Part shown: positions 8,053 through 16,377 of the stretch, piece by piece | Layout: every line of letters begins with the position of its first letter | Numbering within the stretch: position 1 is the stretch's first letter | From: Cellulomonas sp. S1-8 | GTDB lineage: Bacteria > Actinomycetota > Actinomycetes > Actinomycetales > Cellulomonadaceae | Direction: 5' to 3' | Length of the DNA: 64,000 bases | Assembly (NCBI RefSeq): GCF_026184235.1 | Contig: NZ_CP110806.1 | Location: forward strand, 558,001 to 622,000 | Made by a program: the position numbers and the translations under genes | Notes under the pieces: generated by a model | The model's database searches: none | What the model saw: only the letters and a program-made list of their open reading frames with translations | What the model was told of the DNA's origin: nothing

Positions 8053-9117
8053 ATGACCGTCCAGCTGTCGTCCCCTCCGCACGTCGGCGGTCCGCAGTCC
8101 CCGATGCCGCTGCCCACCCCCCGCGGTCCCGTCAGCGAGGCGCTGCTGCGGCTGCTCACCGAGCCGTCGACCGACCCCGCGACCCTGCGCGCGGCGGTCG
8201 ACGCGACGCTCGCCGCGCCGTCCGGCTCGTGGTTCGAGCACGACGACGTCCAGCTCACGCTCACCTGCATGTACGAGCTGCACTACCGCGGTCTGGACGG
8301 CGTCGACGACGACTGGGAGTGGCATCCCGACGTCCTCGCGGCGCGCGCCGCCCTCGAGCGGGTCGTCGAGGCCGAGCTGCGCGAGCGCGTGACGGTCCCT
8401 GCCCCCCAGGAGACGTCCGCCGCCGCCGTCGCCGCCGCGCTGTTCGCCCTCACGTCGTCGGACGACGGCCCGAGCATGTCGCGCTGGATCGCCCGCCGCG
8501 CGCAGCACCAGCACCTCCAGGAGCTGCTCGTGCACCGCTCGATCTACCAGCTCAAGGAGGCGGACCCCCACACGTGGGCGGTGCCGCGCCTGGGCGGTGC
8601 GCCCAAGGTCGCGCTCATGGAGATCCAGTCCGACGAGTACGGCGCCGGCGACCCCGAGCGGCAGCACGCCGCCCTGTTCGCGACCGCCATGCGGGGCCTC
8701 GGGCTCGACGACACCTACGGCCGCTACGTCGACCACGTCCCCGCGATCACGCTCGCGCACCCCAACGTCATGTCGATGTTCGGGCTGCACCGGCGGCTGC
8801 GCGGCGCGATCGTCGGGCACCTCGCGGCGTTCGAGATGACGTCGTCGGTCCCCAACCGCCTCTACGGCAACGGCATGCGGCGCGTGGGCCTCGGGACGGA
8901 CGTCACCGAGTACTTCGACGAGCACGTCGAGGCCGACGCCGTGCACGAGCAGATCGCCGGACGCGACCTGGCGGGCCGGCTCGTCGAGCAGGAGCCGACC
9001 CTCGGGTCCGACGTCATGTGGGGCGCCGCGGCGTGCCTCGCGCTCGACGGGCTGTGGGCGGAGCACGTCCTTGCGCTCTGGGACGCGGGCGAGTCGTCGC
9101 TGCGGCAGGCGCTGTGA
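8053..9117 (+). CDS. Iron-containing redox enzyme (heme-oxygenase-like diiron fold)
   Basis: A 354-residue helical protein. The segment HQHLQELLVHRSIYQLKEAD, then LMEIQSDEYG and ERQHAALFATAM, has the spaced Glu/His/Asp ligands of the heme-oxygenase-like diiron oxidase/oxygenase superfamily, usually annotated as iron-containing redox enzyme family. The substrate is not predictable; relatives act on fatty acids, amino acids or natural products. AAGGAG lies six bases before ATG 8053. The stop overlaps the start of a CDGSH iron-sulfur protein gene (GTGA), which suggests an electron-transfer or iron-delivery partner. Confidence 0.7.
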   Translation: MTVQLSSPPHVGGPQSPMPLPTPRGPVSEALLRLLTEPSTDPATLRAAVDATLAAPSGSWFEHDDVQLTLTCMYELHYRGLDGVDDDWEWHPDVLAARAALERVVEAELRERVTVPAPQETSAAAVAAALFALTSSDDGPSMSRWIARRAQHQHLQELLVHRSIYQLKEADPHTWAVPRLGGAPKVALMEIQSDEYGAGDPERQHAALFATAMRGLGLDDTYGRYVDHVPAITLAHPNVMSMFGLHRRLRGAIVGHLAAFEMTSSVPNRLYGNGMRRVGLGTDVTEYFDEHVEADAVHEQIAGRDLAGRLVEQEPTLGSDVMWGAAACLALDGLWAEHVLALWDAGESSLRQAL

Positions 9118-9353
9118 CGGCCGCCGGCGGTACGGACGCCGACACGGGCGTGGGCTCGCGCCGCCCGGTCCGCATCACGCAGTGCCCGGACGGTCCGCTG
9201 CTGGTCCGCGGCCCGATCGAGCTCGTCGGCCCCGACGGCGAGCCGGTCCCGACGCGACGGCGCACGGTCGCGCTGTGCCGGTGCGGCGGCACGGCGGCGC
9301 CGCCGTGGTGCGACGGCACGCACAAGGTGAACGGGTTCCGCACGGCCGACTGA
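9114..9353 (+). CDS. CDGSH-type iron-sulfur protein
   Basis: A 79-residue protein carrying one CDGSH motif: Cys55, Cys57, Cys66 and His70 within LCRCGGTAAPPWCDGTH, the three-Cys one-His ligand set of a redox-active 2Fe-2S cluster. No membrane anchor is present, so it is soluble. The gene overlaps the upstream iron-enzyme gene by four bases, so the two proteins are made together; it may supply electrons to that enzyme. That partnership is inference from coupling. Confidence 0.85.
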   Translation: MTAAGGTDADTGVGSRRPVRITQCPDGPLLVRGPIELVGPDGEPVPTRRRTVALCRCGGTAAPPWCDGTHKVNGFRTAD

Positions 9354-9389
9354 CGGTCGCGGCGGGGCGTCGTGCGCCACCATGGGCCC

Positions 9390-9704
9390 ATGGCAGGCGG
9401 CGTGTTCGTGTCCGAGGAGAGCTACTGGGGTGTGAACTCGTGGGTCTTCTCCTGGGCGGTGGAGACCCTGGCCGAGCGTGTCGCGTCGGTCCCCCTCGCC
9501 GAGCAGCTGCGGGAGATCGAGGAGCACCACCTCGGCAGCTTCGCCCTCGCGCAGTTCCCGCCCGAGCAGCGTTCCGAGCTCGTCGCGCAGATCCGCCTGC
9601 TGCCACAGGTCGCCGAGGACACGCTGGACGAGTCGGAGGGTCGCCCGCACGTCATCGCGTGGCTGCAGGAGCTGGCCGACATGGTGACGGCGGCGGAGGC
9701 GTAG
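9390..9704 (+). CDS. Small hypothetical protein
   Basis: A 104-residue protein from ATG 9390 (a GTG at 9372 is possible but less likely). It contains EESYWGVNSWVFSWAVETLA, repeated acidic-amphipathic helices and many Trp/Glu; no signal peptide or membrane segment. I recognise no family. Its TAG stop overlaps the GTG start of the next small gene by one base, so the two are a pair, as seen for small immunity or toxin-antidote sets, but nothing in either sequence proves this. Confidence 0.6.
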   Translation: MAGGVFVSEESYWGVNSWVFSWAVETLAERVASVPLAEQLREIEEHHLGSFALAQFPPEQRSELVAQIRLLPQVAEDTLDESEGRPHVIAWLQELADMVTAAEA

Positions 9705-9943
9705 TGGGCGCGGCGGCGTACGGGTCCCGGCTCAGCCAGGACGACGTCCACGTCCGGTACTCCTTCGGGGTCGACCCGGGCGTCCCCGAGGGGGTGCTGG
9801 TCATCCCGCTCGACGACCCGGGCGCGGTGTACGCCGAAGATCGCGACCGGCTGCCGATGGACGCCGAGCGCGTCTTCTGGAAGGCGCTGCGGATGCACCG
9901 CCAGACCGGGACCTGGCCGGAGCACGTGGCCTTCCAGTCGTAG
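9704..9943 (+). CDS. Small hypothetical protein coupled to the preceding gene
   Basis: A 79-residue soluble protein starting with GTG at 9704, overlapping the stop of the previous gene by one base. It begins VGAAAYGSRLSQDDVHVRYS and contains a LVIPLDDPG segment and a C-terminal helix FWKALRMHRQTG. No known motif is seen. The one-base overlap is the main evidence that it is translated. Confidence 0.55.
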   Translation: MGAAAYGSRLSQDDVHVRYSFGVDPGVPEGVLVIPLDDPGAVYAEDRDRLPMDAERVFWKALRMHRQTGTWPEHVAFQS

Positions 9944-10124
9944 GCGCGGCCTGCGGCAGACCCGTCGACCGCACCGCCGTCGGCACGGGCGCCGCACGCC
10001 AGGGGTCCCCCAAGCGAGGGACACCGAAGTGTCCACCCCGCGGTGACGATCGCCGGTCGCCTGGTCCCTAGCGTTCCAGGAGGCTGCAGCGCACCGCTGC
10101 GGCAGTCTGGCGGGAGGACGTGTC

Positions 10125-10955
10125 ATGCGGGTGCTGAAGCAGGTCGTGGTCGTGGTGGGGGTCGCCGCCGTCGGCAGCCAGGTCGTGATGGCCGTGGAGG
10201 GCAGCTGGCCGCTGCGGTTCGTCGTCGGGGTCGCGGTGGCGGTGCTCGCGCTGCTCGCCTACGCGTGGGTGGTGCGCCGCACCGAGCACCGGGCGCCCGT
10301 CGAGGTGGGTCGGGCGCGGGCGGGCGGCGCGTTCGGACGCGGGCTGCTCCTCGGTGCGCTGTGGTGCGGTGCGGTGATCGCGTGCATCGCCGCGGGCGGT
10401 GGCTACCGGGTCGAGAGCGTCGGGTCGCTGACCGTCGTGGTGGGCATGGTCGGGTTCCTGGCCGCCGGCGCGGTGGCCGAGGAGCTGATGTTCCGCGGCC
10501 TGCTGTTCCGGCTCGTCGAGGAGCGCACGGGGACGTGGGTCGCCCTGGTCGTGAGCGCCGTGCTGTTCGGTGCGATCCACCTGATGAACCCCGACGCGTC
10601 CCTGTGGGGCGCCGTCGCGATCGCCGTCGAGGCCGGCGGGGTGCTGGGCGCCGCGTATGCCGCAACCCGCACCCTGTGGCTGCCGATCGGCCTGCACCTG
10701 GGGTGGAACTTCGCGCTGGGCGGCGTCTTCGGCGCCGAGGTCTCGGGCAGCGACATGACGCAGGGCCTGCTGCACGGGGTGACGTCCGGTCCGCAGATCC
10801 TCACCGGCGGCGCCTTCGGCCCGGAGGGCAGCATCTACGCCGTGGCGGGGGGCGTCGTGCTGACCGGTGCGTTCCTCCTGCTCGCCCACCGGCGCGGCAC
10901 CTTGGTGCCGATGCGGCGACGCGAGGCGCGCGACGCCGCGCCCGTTACGTTGTGA
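10125..10955 (+). CDS. CPBP (CAAX protease/bacteriocin-processing) family intramembrane metalloprotease
   Basis: A 276-residue membrane protein with about seven hydrophobic segments. The family motifs are present: EE at 119-120 with Arg124 (AEELMFRGLLFR), FGAIH (His152) and HLGWN near residue 190, which together make the Abi/CAAX active site in the membrane. Relatives cleave prenylated or membrane-bound substrates or serve in bacteriocin self-immunity. Its stop overlaps the GTG start of the sensor kinase gene, so protease, kinase and response regulator form one operon; it may process a sensed membrane component. Confidence 0.85.
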   Translation: MRVLKQVVVVVGVAAVGSQVVMAVEGSWPLRFVVGVAVAVLALLAYAWVVRRTEHRAPVEVGRARAGGAFGRGLLLGALWCGAVIACIAAGGGYRVESVGSLTVVVGMVGFLAAGAVAEELMFRGLLFRLVEERTGTWVALVVSAVLFGAIHLMNPDASLWGAVAIAVEAGGVLGAAYAATRTLWLPIGLHLGWNFALGGVFGAEVSGSDMTQGLLHGVTSGPQILTGGAFGPEGSIYAVAGGVVLTGAFLLLAHRRGTLVPMRRREARDAAPVTL

Positions 10956-12112
10956 CCGTGATCGACGTGCCGCGGCTGCGGGACCTGTGGCACCGGCAGA
11001 GCGTCGTGGCACGGGACCTCCCGCTCGCGCTCGTGCTGGCCGCCGGCCCCCTGATCCCGTCGTGGCAGGACCAGGGGACGCAGATCGGCAACCTGCCGGA
11101 CCGCCCGCTGGACGCCCTCGCGGTCGTCGCCGTCGCCCTGCAGTGCCTGCCGCTGGCGGTGCGCCGCCGGTGGCCGGCGGTGTGTCTCGCGCTGGTGTGC
11201 GCGGGCTTCGCCCTCGACCAGCTCCGCGGGTACCACACGGCGGCCGGCACCGCGCTGGCCGTGGCGCTCGTGAGCGCGGGCGCCCACCTGAACGGCCGCC
11301 GGAACGCGGCCGCGGTCGTCGCCACCGGCGCGTACGTCGCGCTGGCGGTGGCGCTGCACCAGCAGGGGTCGACCGAGGGCGTCAGCGGGTTCGTGACCTT
11401 CTACGTCCTGCTGGTCCTCGCCTGGGGCGTCGGGGCGTGGCTGCGGCGGTCCCGCGCCGCCGAGGCGGAGCACCGCCGTCGGGTCGCCGACGACGCCCGC
11501 GCAGCCGAGCGCGCCCACATCGCGCGCGAACTGCACGACGTGGTCACCCACCACGTGACGGCGATGGTCGTGCAGACGGAGGCGGCGCGGTACCTGACCA
11601 CGCAGCCCGACCGCCTCGACCGGAGCCTCACCGCCGTCGCAGGCACGGGCCGCCAGGCGATCAGCGACCTGCGCCGGCTGCTCGACGTGCTCGACCCGGA
11701 CCACGGTGCCGACGCGCGGACGCCGACGGTCCGCGAGATCCGTGCCCTCGTCGAGCAGACCCGACGGGCCGGCCAGCCCGTGGAGTACGTCGAGGAGGGG
11801 GCCACGCCGCCGACGCAGGGCAGTGCGCAGGTCGCGGCCTACCGCGTGGTGCAGGAGGCCCTGACGAACGCGTTGAAGCACGCCCACGGAAGCCGCACGA
11901 CGGTGCACGTGCACCACGGCGACGACGCGATCACCGTCGAGGTCGGCACCGACGGGTCCGGCACGCGCGTCGCATCGCCCGGCGGGAGCGAGCGTGGGCT
12001 CGCCGGGCTGCGCGAACGGGTCGACATCCTCGGCGGCGAGCTCACCGCGCGGCCGCGGACCGGAGGCGGGTTCGTCGTCCGGGCCCGCATCCCCGCCGGG
12101 AGCGCGTCGTGA
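10952..12112 (+). CDS. Sensor histidine kinase of the NarL-type two-component system
   Basis: A 386-residue membrane kinase. Four to five hydrophobic segments (about 20-150) form a compact sensor, followed by a HisKA_3 dimerisation domain with phospho-acceptor His195 in IARELHDVVTHH, and an HATPase with ALTNALKHAH and GLAGLRERV. I chose GTG 10952, which overlaps the previous stop; GTG 10958 is an alternative two codons later. The stop overlaps the start of the response regulator gene. With such a sensor, the signal may be membrane-related, consistent with the CPBP protease gene in the same operon. Confidence 0.9.
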   Translation: MTVIDVPRLRDLWHRQSVVARDLPLALVLAAGPLIPSWQDQGTQIGNLPDRPLDALAVVAVALQCLPLAVRRRWPAVCLALVCAGFALDQLRGYHTAAGTALAVALVSAGAHLNGRRNAAAVVATGAYVALAVALHQQGSTEGVSGFVTFYVLLVLAWGVGAWLRRSRAAEAEHRRRVADDARAAERAHIARELHDVVTHHVTAMVVQTEAARYLTTQPDRLDRSLTAVAGTGRQAISDLRRLLDVLDPDHGADARTPTVREIRALVEQTRRAGQPVEYVEEGATPPTQGSAQVAAYRVVQEALTNALKHAHGSRTTVHVHHGDDAITVEVGTDGSGTRVASPGGSERGLAGLRERVDILGGELTARPRTGGGFVVRARIPAGSAS

Positions 12113-12768
12113 CCGGGCCGATCCGGGTGCTCGTCTGCGACGACCAGCCCCTCATCCGCACGGGGTTCGCGACGATCATCGGCGCCCAGCCCGACCTCGA
12201 GGTGGTGGGGGAGTGCGGCGACGGGCGCGCGGCGGTCGACCTCGCCGCCCGCGTCGCGCCGGACGTGGTCGTCATGGACGTGCGGATGCCGGTGCTCGAC
12301 GGCATCGAGACGACCAGGCTGCTCGCGGGCGTCGGCGTCGCGGACCCCGTCAAGGTGCTGGTGGTCACCACGTTCAACCTGGACGAGTACGTGTACGAGG
12401 CCCTGCGCGCCGGCGCCAGCGGCTTCCTGCTGAAGGACGCACCACCGGCGCAGCTGCTCCACGGCATCCGCACGGTCGCGTCCGGTGCCGCGCTGCTCGC
12501 GCCCGAGGTGACGCGGCAGCTCGTCGGCCGGTACGCGAGCCGGATCAGCCCGCCCGAGCGCACGCCCCACGACGCCGCGCTGACCCCGCGCGAGGTCGAG
12601 GTGCTGCGCCTGATCGCCCGCGGCATGTCGAACGGCGAGATCGCGGCCACCCTCGTGATCAGCCACGAGACCGTCAAGACGTACGTGTCGCGCATCCTCG
12701 CCAAGCTGGACCTGCGTGACCGCGTGCAGGCGGTGGTGTACGCGTACCGGAGCGGCCTGGTGGCCTAG
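12109..12768 (+). CDS. NarL/LuxR-family response regulator
   Basis: A 219-residue protein with a receiver domain (1-120: VCDDQPL, phospho-acceptor Asp57 in VVMDVRMP, TTF and LLKD) and a LuxR-type helix-turn-helix (about 150-215: LTPREVEVLRLIARGMSN, VISHETVKTYVSRI). It overlaps the kinase gene by GTGA and is the cognate partner. Its targets are likely to include its own operon, but no clear binding site is visible upstream of 10125. Confidence 0.92.
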   Translation: MTGPIRVLVCDDQPLIRTGFATIIGAQPDLEVVGECGDGRAAVDLAARVAPDVVVMDVRMPVLDGIETTRLLAGVGVADPVKVLVVTTFNLDEYVYEALRAGASGFLLKDAPPAQLLHGIRTVASGAALLAPEVTRQLVGRYASRISPPERTPHDAALTPREVEVLRLIARGMSNGEIAATLVISHETVKTYVSRILAKLDLRDRVQAVVYAYRSGLVA

Positions 12769-12781
12769 GTGCCCCCAGGCG

Positions 12782-13056
12782 CCACCAGCTGCTGCGTCGT
12801 GCAGGTCACTGGCTCCCGTGTGACGTGGAGTGCAGCCGGTCGTACGGCCTCCTGGCCTCGGCGGCGCGCGCGACCGGTGCGACGGTGCGCGGCAAGGATG
12901 CCCTCATCGCGGCGCAGGCCCACCGGTACGGTGCCGAGGTCATGACCGCGAACGTCGCCGACTTCCGACAGTTCGACCACCTCGTCGAGGTGCGTGCGCC
13001 GGTGCGGCGCTGAGGCCGTCACCCGCCCGTCAGCACCACCAGCTGCTGCGTCGTGC
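12782..13056. repeat. 21-bp direct repeat duplicating the helR 3' end around a PIN remnant
   Basis: A 21-base stretch beginning CCACCAGCTGCTGCG and ending TCGTGC is identical at 12782-12802 and 13036-13056. On the minus strand the first copy would encode VTCTTQQLVAPGGT and a stop, and the second the true helicase end MTRTTQQLVVLTGG. The duplicated 3' end therefore flanks the inserted PIN fragment, a likely scar of an insertion or recombination event. Confidence 0.7.
12825..13013 (+). pseudogene. Remnant of a PIN-domain (VapC-like) toxin gene, C-terminal half only
   Basis: The 62 residues include GKDALIAAQAHRYGAEVMTANVADF in two adjoining parts, GKDALIAAQA and TANVADF, which match the third and fourth acidic-residue regions of a PIN ribonuclease. 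The first half of the domain, with the first Asp and the start, is absent and no antitoxin gene lies beside it. It sits between the two copies of the helicase 3' repeat. It is most likely a non-functional left-over of a VapBC toxin-antitoxin module. Confidence 0.65.
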
Positions 13057-15187
13057 GCGTCATGGCGACGTACCGGTCGACGGCGCCCTCGATCCCATCC
13101 CCGAACTGGTCGGGCTCGACCAGCACGACCAGGTCGAACTCCAGCCCCTTCGCGGTCTCCGGGGTGAGCGACCGCACCCGCGGTCCCGCCGGGAACGTCG
13201 GGTCACCGATGACGCACGCCACGCCGTCGTGCGCCGCGAGCCAGTCCTCGACGACGCGCGCGAGGTCGGCGCGTGCCCCGTGCACCACGGGCAGCCCGGT
13301 CGACCGCACCGACGTCGGCACGTTCGCGTCCGGGACCGCTCCCCGGATGACCGGCTCGGCCTCCGCCATGACCTCGGTGGGCGTGCGGTAGTTGATGCGC
13401 AGCGACGTCAGCGCGACGCCGCGCAGCCCGACGCGTTCCAGGCGCTCGGCCCACGACTCGGGGAAGCCGTGCCGCGCCTGCGCGCGGTCCCCGACGATCG
13501 TCACGCTGCGCGACGGGCAGCGGGTGAGCAGCATCTGCCACTGCGCGTCGGTGAGCTCCTGCGCCTCGTCGACGACGACGTGCGCGAACGGCCCGGCGAG
13601 CAGGTCGGGGTCAGCGGTCGGCAGGCCCGCCTCGTCGACGAGCGCGCTGCGCATGTCGTCGCCACCCAGCATGTGCATGACGCCCAGCGTGGAGTCGTCG
13701 CCGGCGACGAGGTTGTCGACGACGTGCCCCATGTACTCCCGCTCGGCGGTGACGGTCGCGGCACGCCGGCGGCGGCGCCGGGACTCCTCGGGGTCGCCGA
13801 GGCGGCGGCGGGCGGCGTCGAGCAGCGGCAGGTCCTCCACCGTCCACGCGCGCGGGTCGTCACGCTGCAGCGCACGCACCTCGTCGGCCGTCAGCCACGG
13901 CGCGCACAGCCGCAGGTACGCGGGCACGGACCACAGGTCGGCGACGAGGTCCGCGGCCTCGAGGATCGGCCACGCGCGGGTGAACGTGCTGGTCAGGTCA
14001 GGGATGCGCGTCAGCGCGCGGCGCAGCTGGTCGCGGGGGACGTCGTCGGCGTGCCCCGCCGCGAGGATCTCGACGAGCGCCTCCCACGCCTGGTCGCGCG
14101 CCTCGTTGTGCGGGATGCCCGGGTCGGGGGCGTCGAACGCGTCGGCCCAGTCGTCCGCGCTGAGCGGGACCACGGCCCAGGGCGTCTGCACGCGCATGGC
14201 CACGGTGGGCGGGCGCTCCGAGAACCGCACCGCCGGCTCGATCGCCCGAACCATGGCGGCCGACCCCTTGAGCCGCGCGACCTGCGGATCGGCCTCGGGC
14301 AGCGCCGTGGCGCCCTCGGCGACCATGTCCCGCAGCGTGCACGTCTGCACGCCCTCCTCGCCCAGCCCCGGCAGGGCGTCGGCCACGTACGCGAGGTACG
14401 GACGGTGCGGGCCGACGAGCAGCACGCGGCCGTGCCGGTCCCGCAGCCGCGGGTCCGAGTGCAGCAGGTACGCGGCGCGGTGCACCGCGACGACCGTCTT
14501 GCCGGTGCCGGGCCCGCCCTCGACGACGAGCGGCGTGCGCGACGCGGCCCGGATGATCGCGTCCTGGTCGGCCTGCAGCGTGCCCAGCACGTCGCGCATC
14601 TGCGCGGACCGGCTCGCCCCGAGGCTCGCGATGAACGCCGACTGCTCGTCGAGCGCGACCTGCTGGTCGTACCCCTCGGGCGTGAACACCTCGTCCCAGT
14701 AGTCGGTGACGCGGCCCCCGGTCCAGCGGTACCGGCGCCGGCTGACCAGGCCCATCGGCCGTGCGAGCGTCGCCGCGAAGTACGGCTCGGCAGCCGGCGA
14801 GCGCCAGTCGACGAGCAGCCGCTCACCCGTGCTCGTCGTCAGGCCGAGGCGTCCGACGTAGACGGGCTCGGGGCTGTCCTCCAGGACCATGCGCCCCAGG
14901 CACAGGTCGAGCCCGAACCGCTCGAGCAGCCGCAGCCGGCCGCTGAGCCGGTGGATGTCCTGGTCCCGGTCGAGGGCGGCCTGACCGTGACCACCGGGGG
15001 CGCGACGCAGGCGGACGATCCGCTCCCGCAGCGCGGCCACCTGCTCCTCGAGGGTCGCGGCGAGCGCCGCGAACAGCTGCTCGTCACGGGCGACCAGCGC
15101 CGCGTCGGCCTTGGCCGCACGGCTCTGGGGGAGGGCGAACGCCGACGTGGACGCAGCGGGGGTGGGCACGGGACGGCTCCTCGGCAC
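13019..15187 (-). CDS. helR: HelD/HelR-type RNA polymerase-recycling ATPase (UvrD-like)
   Basis: A 722-residue superfamily 1 helicase-like protein. An N-terminal antiparallel coiled-coil arm (about 25-75) precedes the ATPase: Walker A GGPGTGKTVVA (Lys230), Walker B VVDEAQELTDAQW, GDRAQARHG and the C-terminal VAMTRTTQQLVVL. The layout is that of HelD, which removes RNA polymerase from stalled or inhibited complexes; the actinobacterial HelR form also displaces rifamycins and is induced by them. The palindrome at 15242-15264 supports the HelR assignment. Whether it protects against rifamycin here is inference. Its last codons are duplicated at 12782. Confidence 0.82.
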   Translation of the reverse strand: MPRSRPVPTPAASTSAFALPQSRAAKADAALVARDEQLFAALAATLEEQVAALRERIVRLRRAPGGHGQAALDRDQDIHRLSGRLRLLERFGLDLCLGRMVLEDSPEPVYVGRLGLTTSTGERLLVDWRSPAAEPYFAATLARPMGLVSRRRYRWTGGRVTDYWDEVFTPEGYDQQVALDEQSAFIASLGASRSAQMRDVLGTLQADQDAIIRAASRTPLVVEGGPGTGKTVVAVHRAAYLLHSDPRLRDRHGRVLLVGPHRPYLAYVADALPGLGEEGVQTCTLRDMVAEGATALPEADPQVARLKGSAAMVRAIEPAVRFSERPPTVAMRVQTPWAVVPLSADDWADAFDAPDPGIPHNEARDQAWEALVEILAAGHADDVPRDQLRRALTRIPDLTSTFTRAWPILEAADLVADLWSVPAYLRLCAPWLTADEVRALQRDDPRAWTVEDLPLLDAARRRLGDPEESRRRRRRAATVTAEREYMGHVVDNLVAGDDSTLGVMHMLGGDDMRSALVDEAGLPTADPDLLAGPFAHVVVDEAQELTDAQWQMLLTRCPSRSVTIVGDRAQARHGFPESWAERLERVGLRGVALTSLRINYRTPTEVMAEAEPVIRGAVPDANVPTSVRSTGLPVVHGARADLARVVEDWLAAHDGVACVIGDPTFPAGPRVRSLTPETAKGLEFDLVVLVEPDQFGDGIEGAVDRYVAMTRTTQQLVVLTGG

Positions 15188-15241
15188 GGGGGTGGACGCC
15201 GCGCGACGACCGCGGCACGGGCTCGATCATCCGCCCTCGCC

Positions 15242-15264
15242 GGGGTCTTGCCGCAAGGCACCCC
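15242..15264 (-). promoter_or_regulatory. Rifamycin-associated-element-like palindrome upstream of helR
   Basis: On the minus strand the site has the core CTTGCGGCAAG flanked by GGGGTGC and ACCCC. This matches what I recall of the rifamycin-associated element (RAE) core, an inverted repeat found before rifamycin-inactivating genes and helR in actinobacteria. It lies 55-77 bases from the helR start. A TTGCGG within it could serve as -35, but the -10 is not clear. Confidence 0.65.
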
Positions 15265-15276
15265 CTGCGCTATACG

Positions 15277-16356
15277 TTGACAAGGGAGAGCACAGGGGTG
15301 CTCTCCCTTCGTGCGGCGCGGGGGTCAGCCGGCTCCGCACCGGCGTCCGGGCCCGTCGGAGTAGGCCGTGCGCGTTCAAGGCGTGCAGATCTTGCATCCG
15401 GCGCAGGTGCGAAACTTGTATCTCATCGAGATGTGGAATGTGTACTCGGCAGCCATGGCAGCGAGGGTGCGCAGGTCTCGCTGCGGCGGATGTTCGAGGG
15501 TGCGGCGCCCCGCGGGTTCGACGCGGCCTGGGACGCGACCTCTGCACGACAGTCGATCGCGGAGCGGGTAGTCGTCGGTGGGTGGCCGGCCCACCACCGG
15601 CGCAGTGTGGCAGCAGCAGCCAGGGCGAACGAGAGCTACCTCGCCCTGATCCGTCGGCACGACATCTCGCGTGCGACCGGCCAGCAGCTCAGCCCCGACG
15701 TGGCCGAGAAGGTCATGCGGTCTCTCGCCCGCGGCGTCGCCACCCAGATGGGAGAGTCGGCGGTCGCGCGAGACGCGCACGGCGCCGAGCCCGGGCGCAC
15801 GCTGCTCGCCGACGAGAAGGGTCCGGACGCCACGAGCCGCACGGCAGTGGCAGCGCACCTGGATGCGTTGCGGCGCTTGCGGATCATCGAGGACCAACCC
15901 GCGTGGGGGGCGAGCATGCGCTCGGCCCGTCGCCTGCAGGCGACGCCGAAGCGGCACTTCGTGGACCCGTCGTTGGCGGCCGCCGCGCTCGGTGCGGGCG
16001 TGGAGAGACTGACCTCCGACGTGCTCACGCTGGGACTGCTCTTCGAGTCGCTGGCGATCCGCGACCTGCGGGTCTACGCCCAGCCTCTGCGAGGGCGCGT
16101 CGCGCACTACCGGGACGACAGGAAGCTCGAGGTCGACGCCGTCATCGAGCTCCCCGACGGTCGCTGGGGAGCCTTCGAGATCAAGCTCGGAACGACGCAG
16201 CGGGTCGTCGACGGCGCAGCCGCGACTCTGCGCCGCATGGCCTCGCTCGTCGACGACAACCGCTGCGCGTTCCTCGCAGTCCTCACGAACGGTGGGATCG
16301 CCACCCGCCGCGACGACGGCGTCGACGTCGTCCCCCTGACGATGCTGGCGCCCTGA
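15277..16356 (+). pseudogene. DUF4143 protein lacking its AAA ATPase domain, probable pseudogene
   Basis: The frame from TTG 15277 codes for 359 residues, but only from about residue 68 (RRMFEG, then RVVVGGWPAHHRR) does it match the DUF4143 family. It has RDIS-like IRRHDISRATG, a winged-helix stretch, PKRHFVDPSLAAAALG, GLLFESLAIRDL and DAVIELPDGRWGAFEIKLG. Intact members start with a 200-residue ATPase with a Walker A motif, which is missing here. The first 67 residues are from unrelated, less GC-rich sequence (15387-15450). No strong start signal is seen, so it is probably a fragment, though a residual nuclease-like domain could still be expressed. Confidence 0.6.
15282..15309. terminator. 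12-bp perfect hairpin between divergent genes
   Basis: Arms 15282-15293 and 15298-15309 pair perfectly (AAGGGAGAGCAC and its complement) around AGGG. It lies just upstream of the helR promoter region and overlaps the first codons of the 15277 frame, which argues against that TTG being a real start. It may be a terminator left by a lost gene or a regulatory palindrome. Confidence 0.5.
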
Positions 16357-16377
16357 CGCCGTCGTGGGCGCCGCCTC

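Noticed and set aside
12769..13018. A complete toxin-antitoxin module
   Set aside because: Only the C-terminal half of the PIN domain is present and there is no antitoxin ORF.
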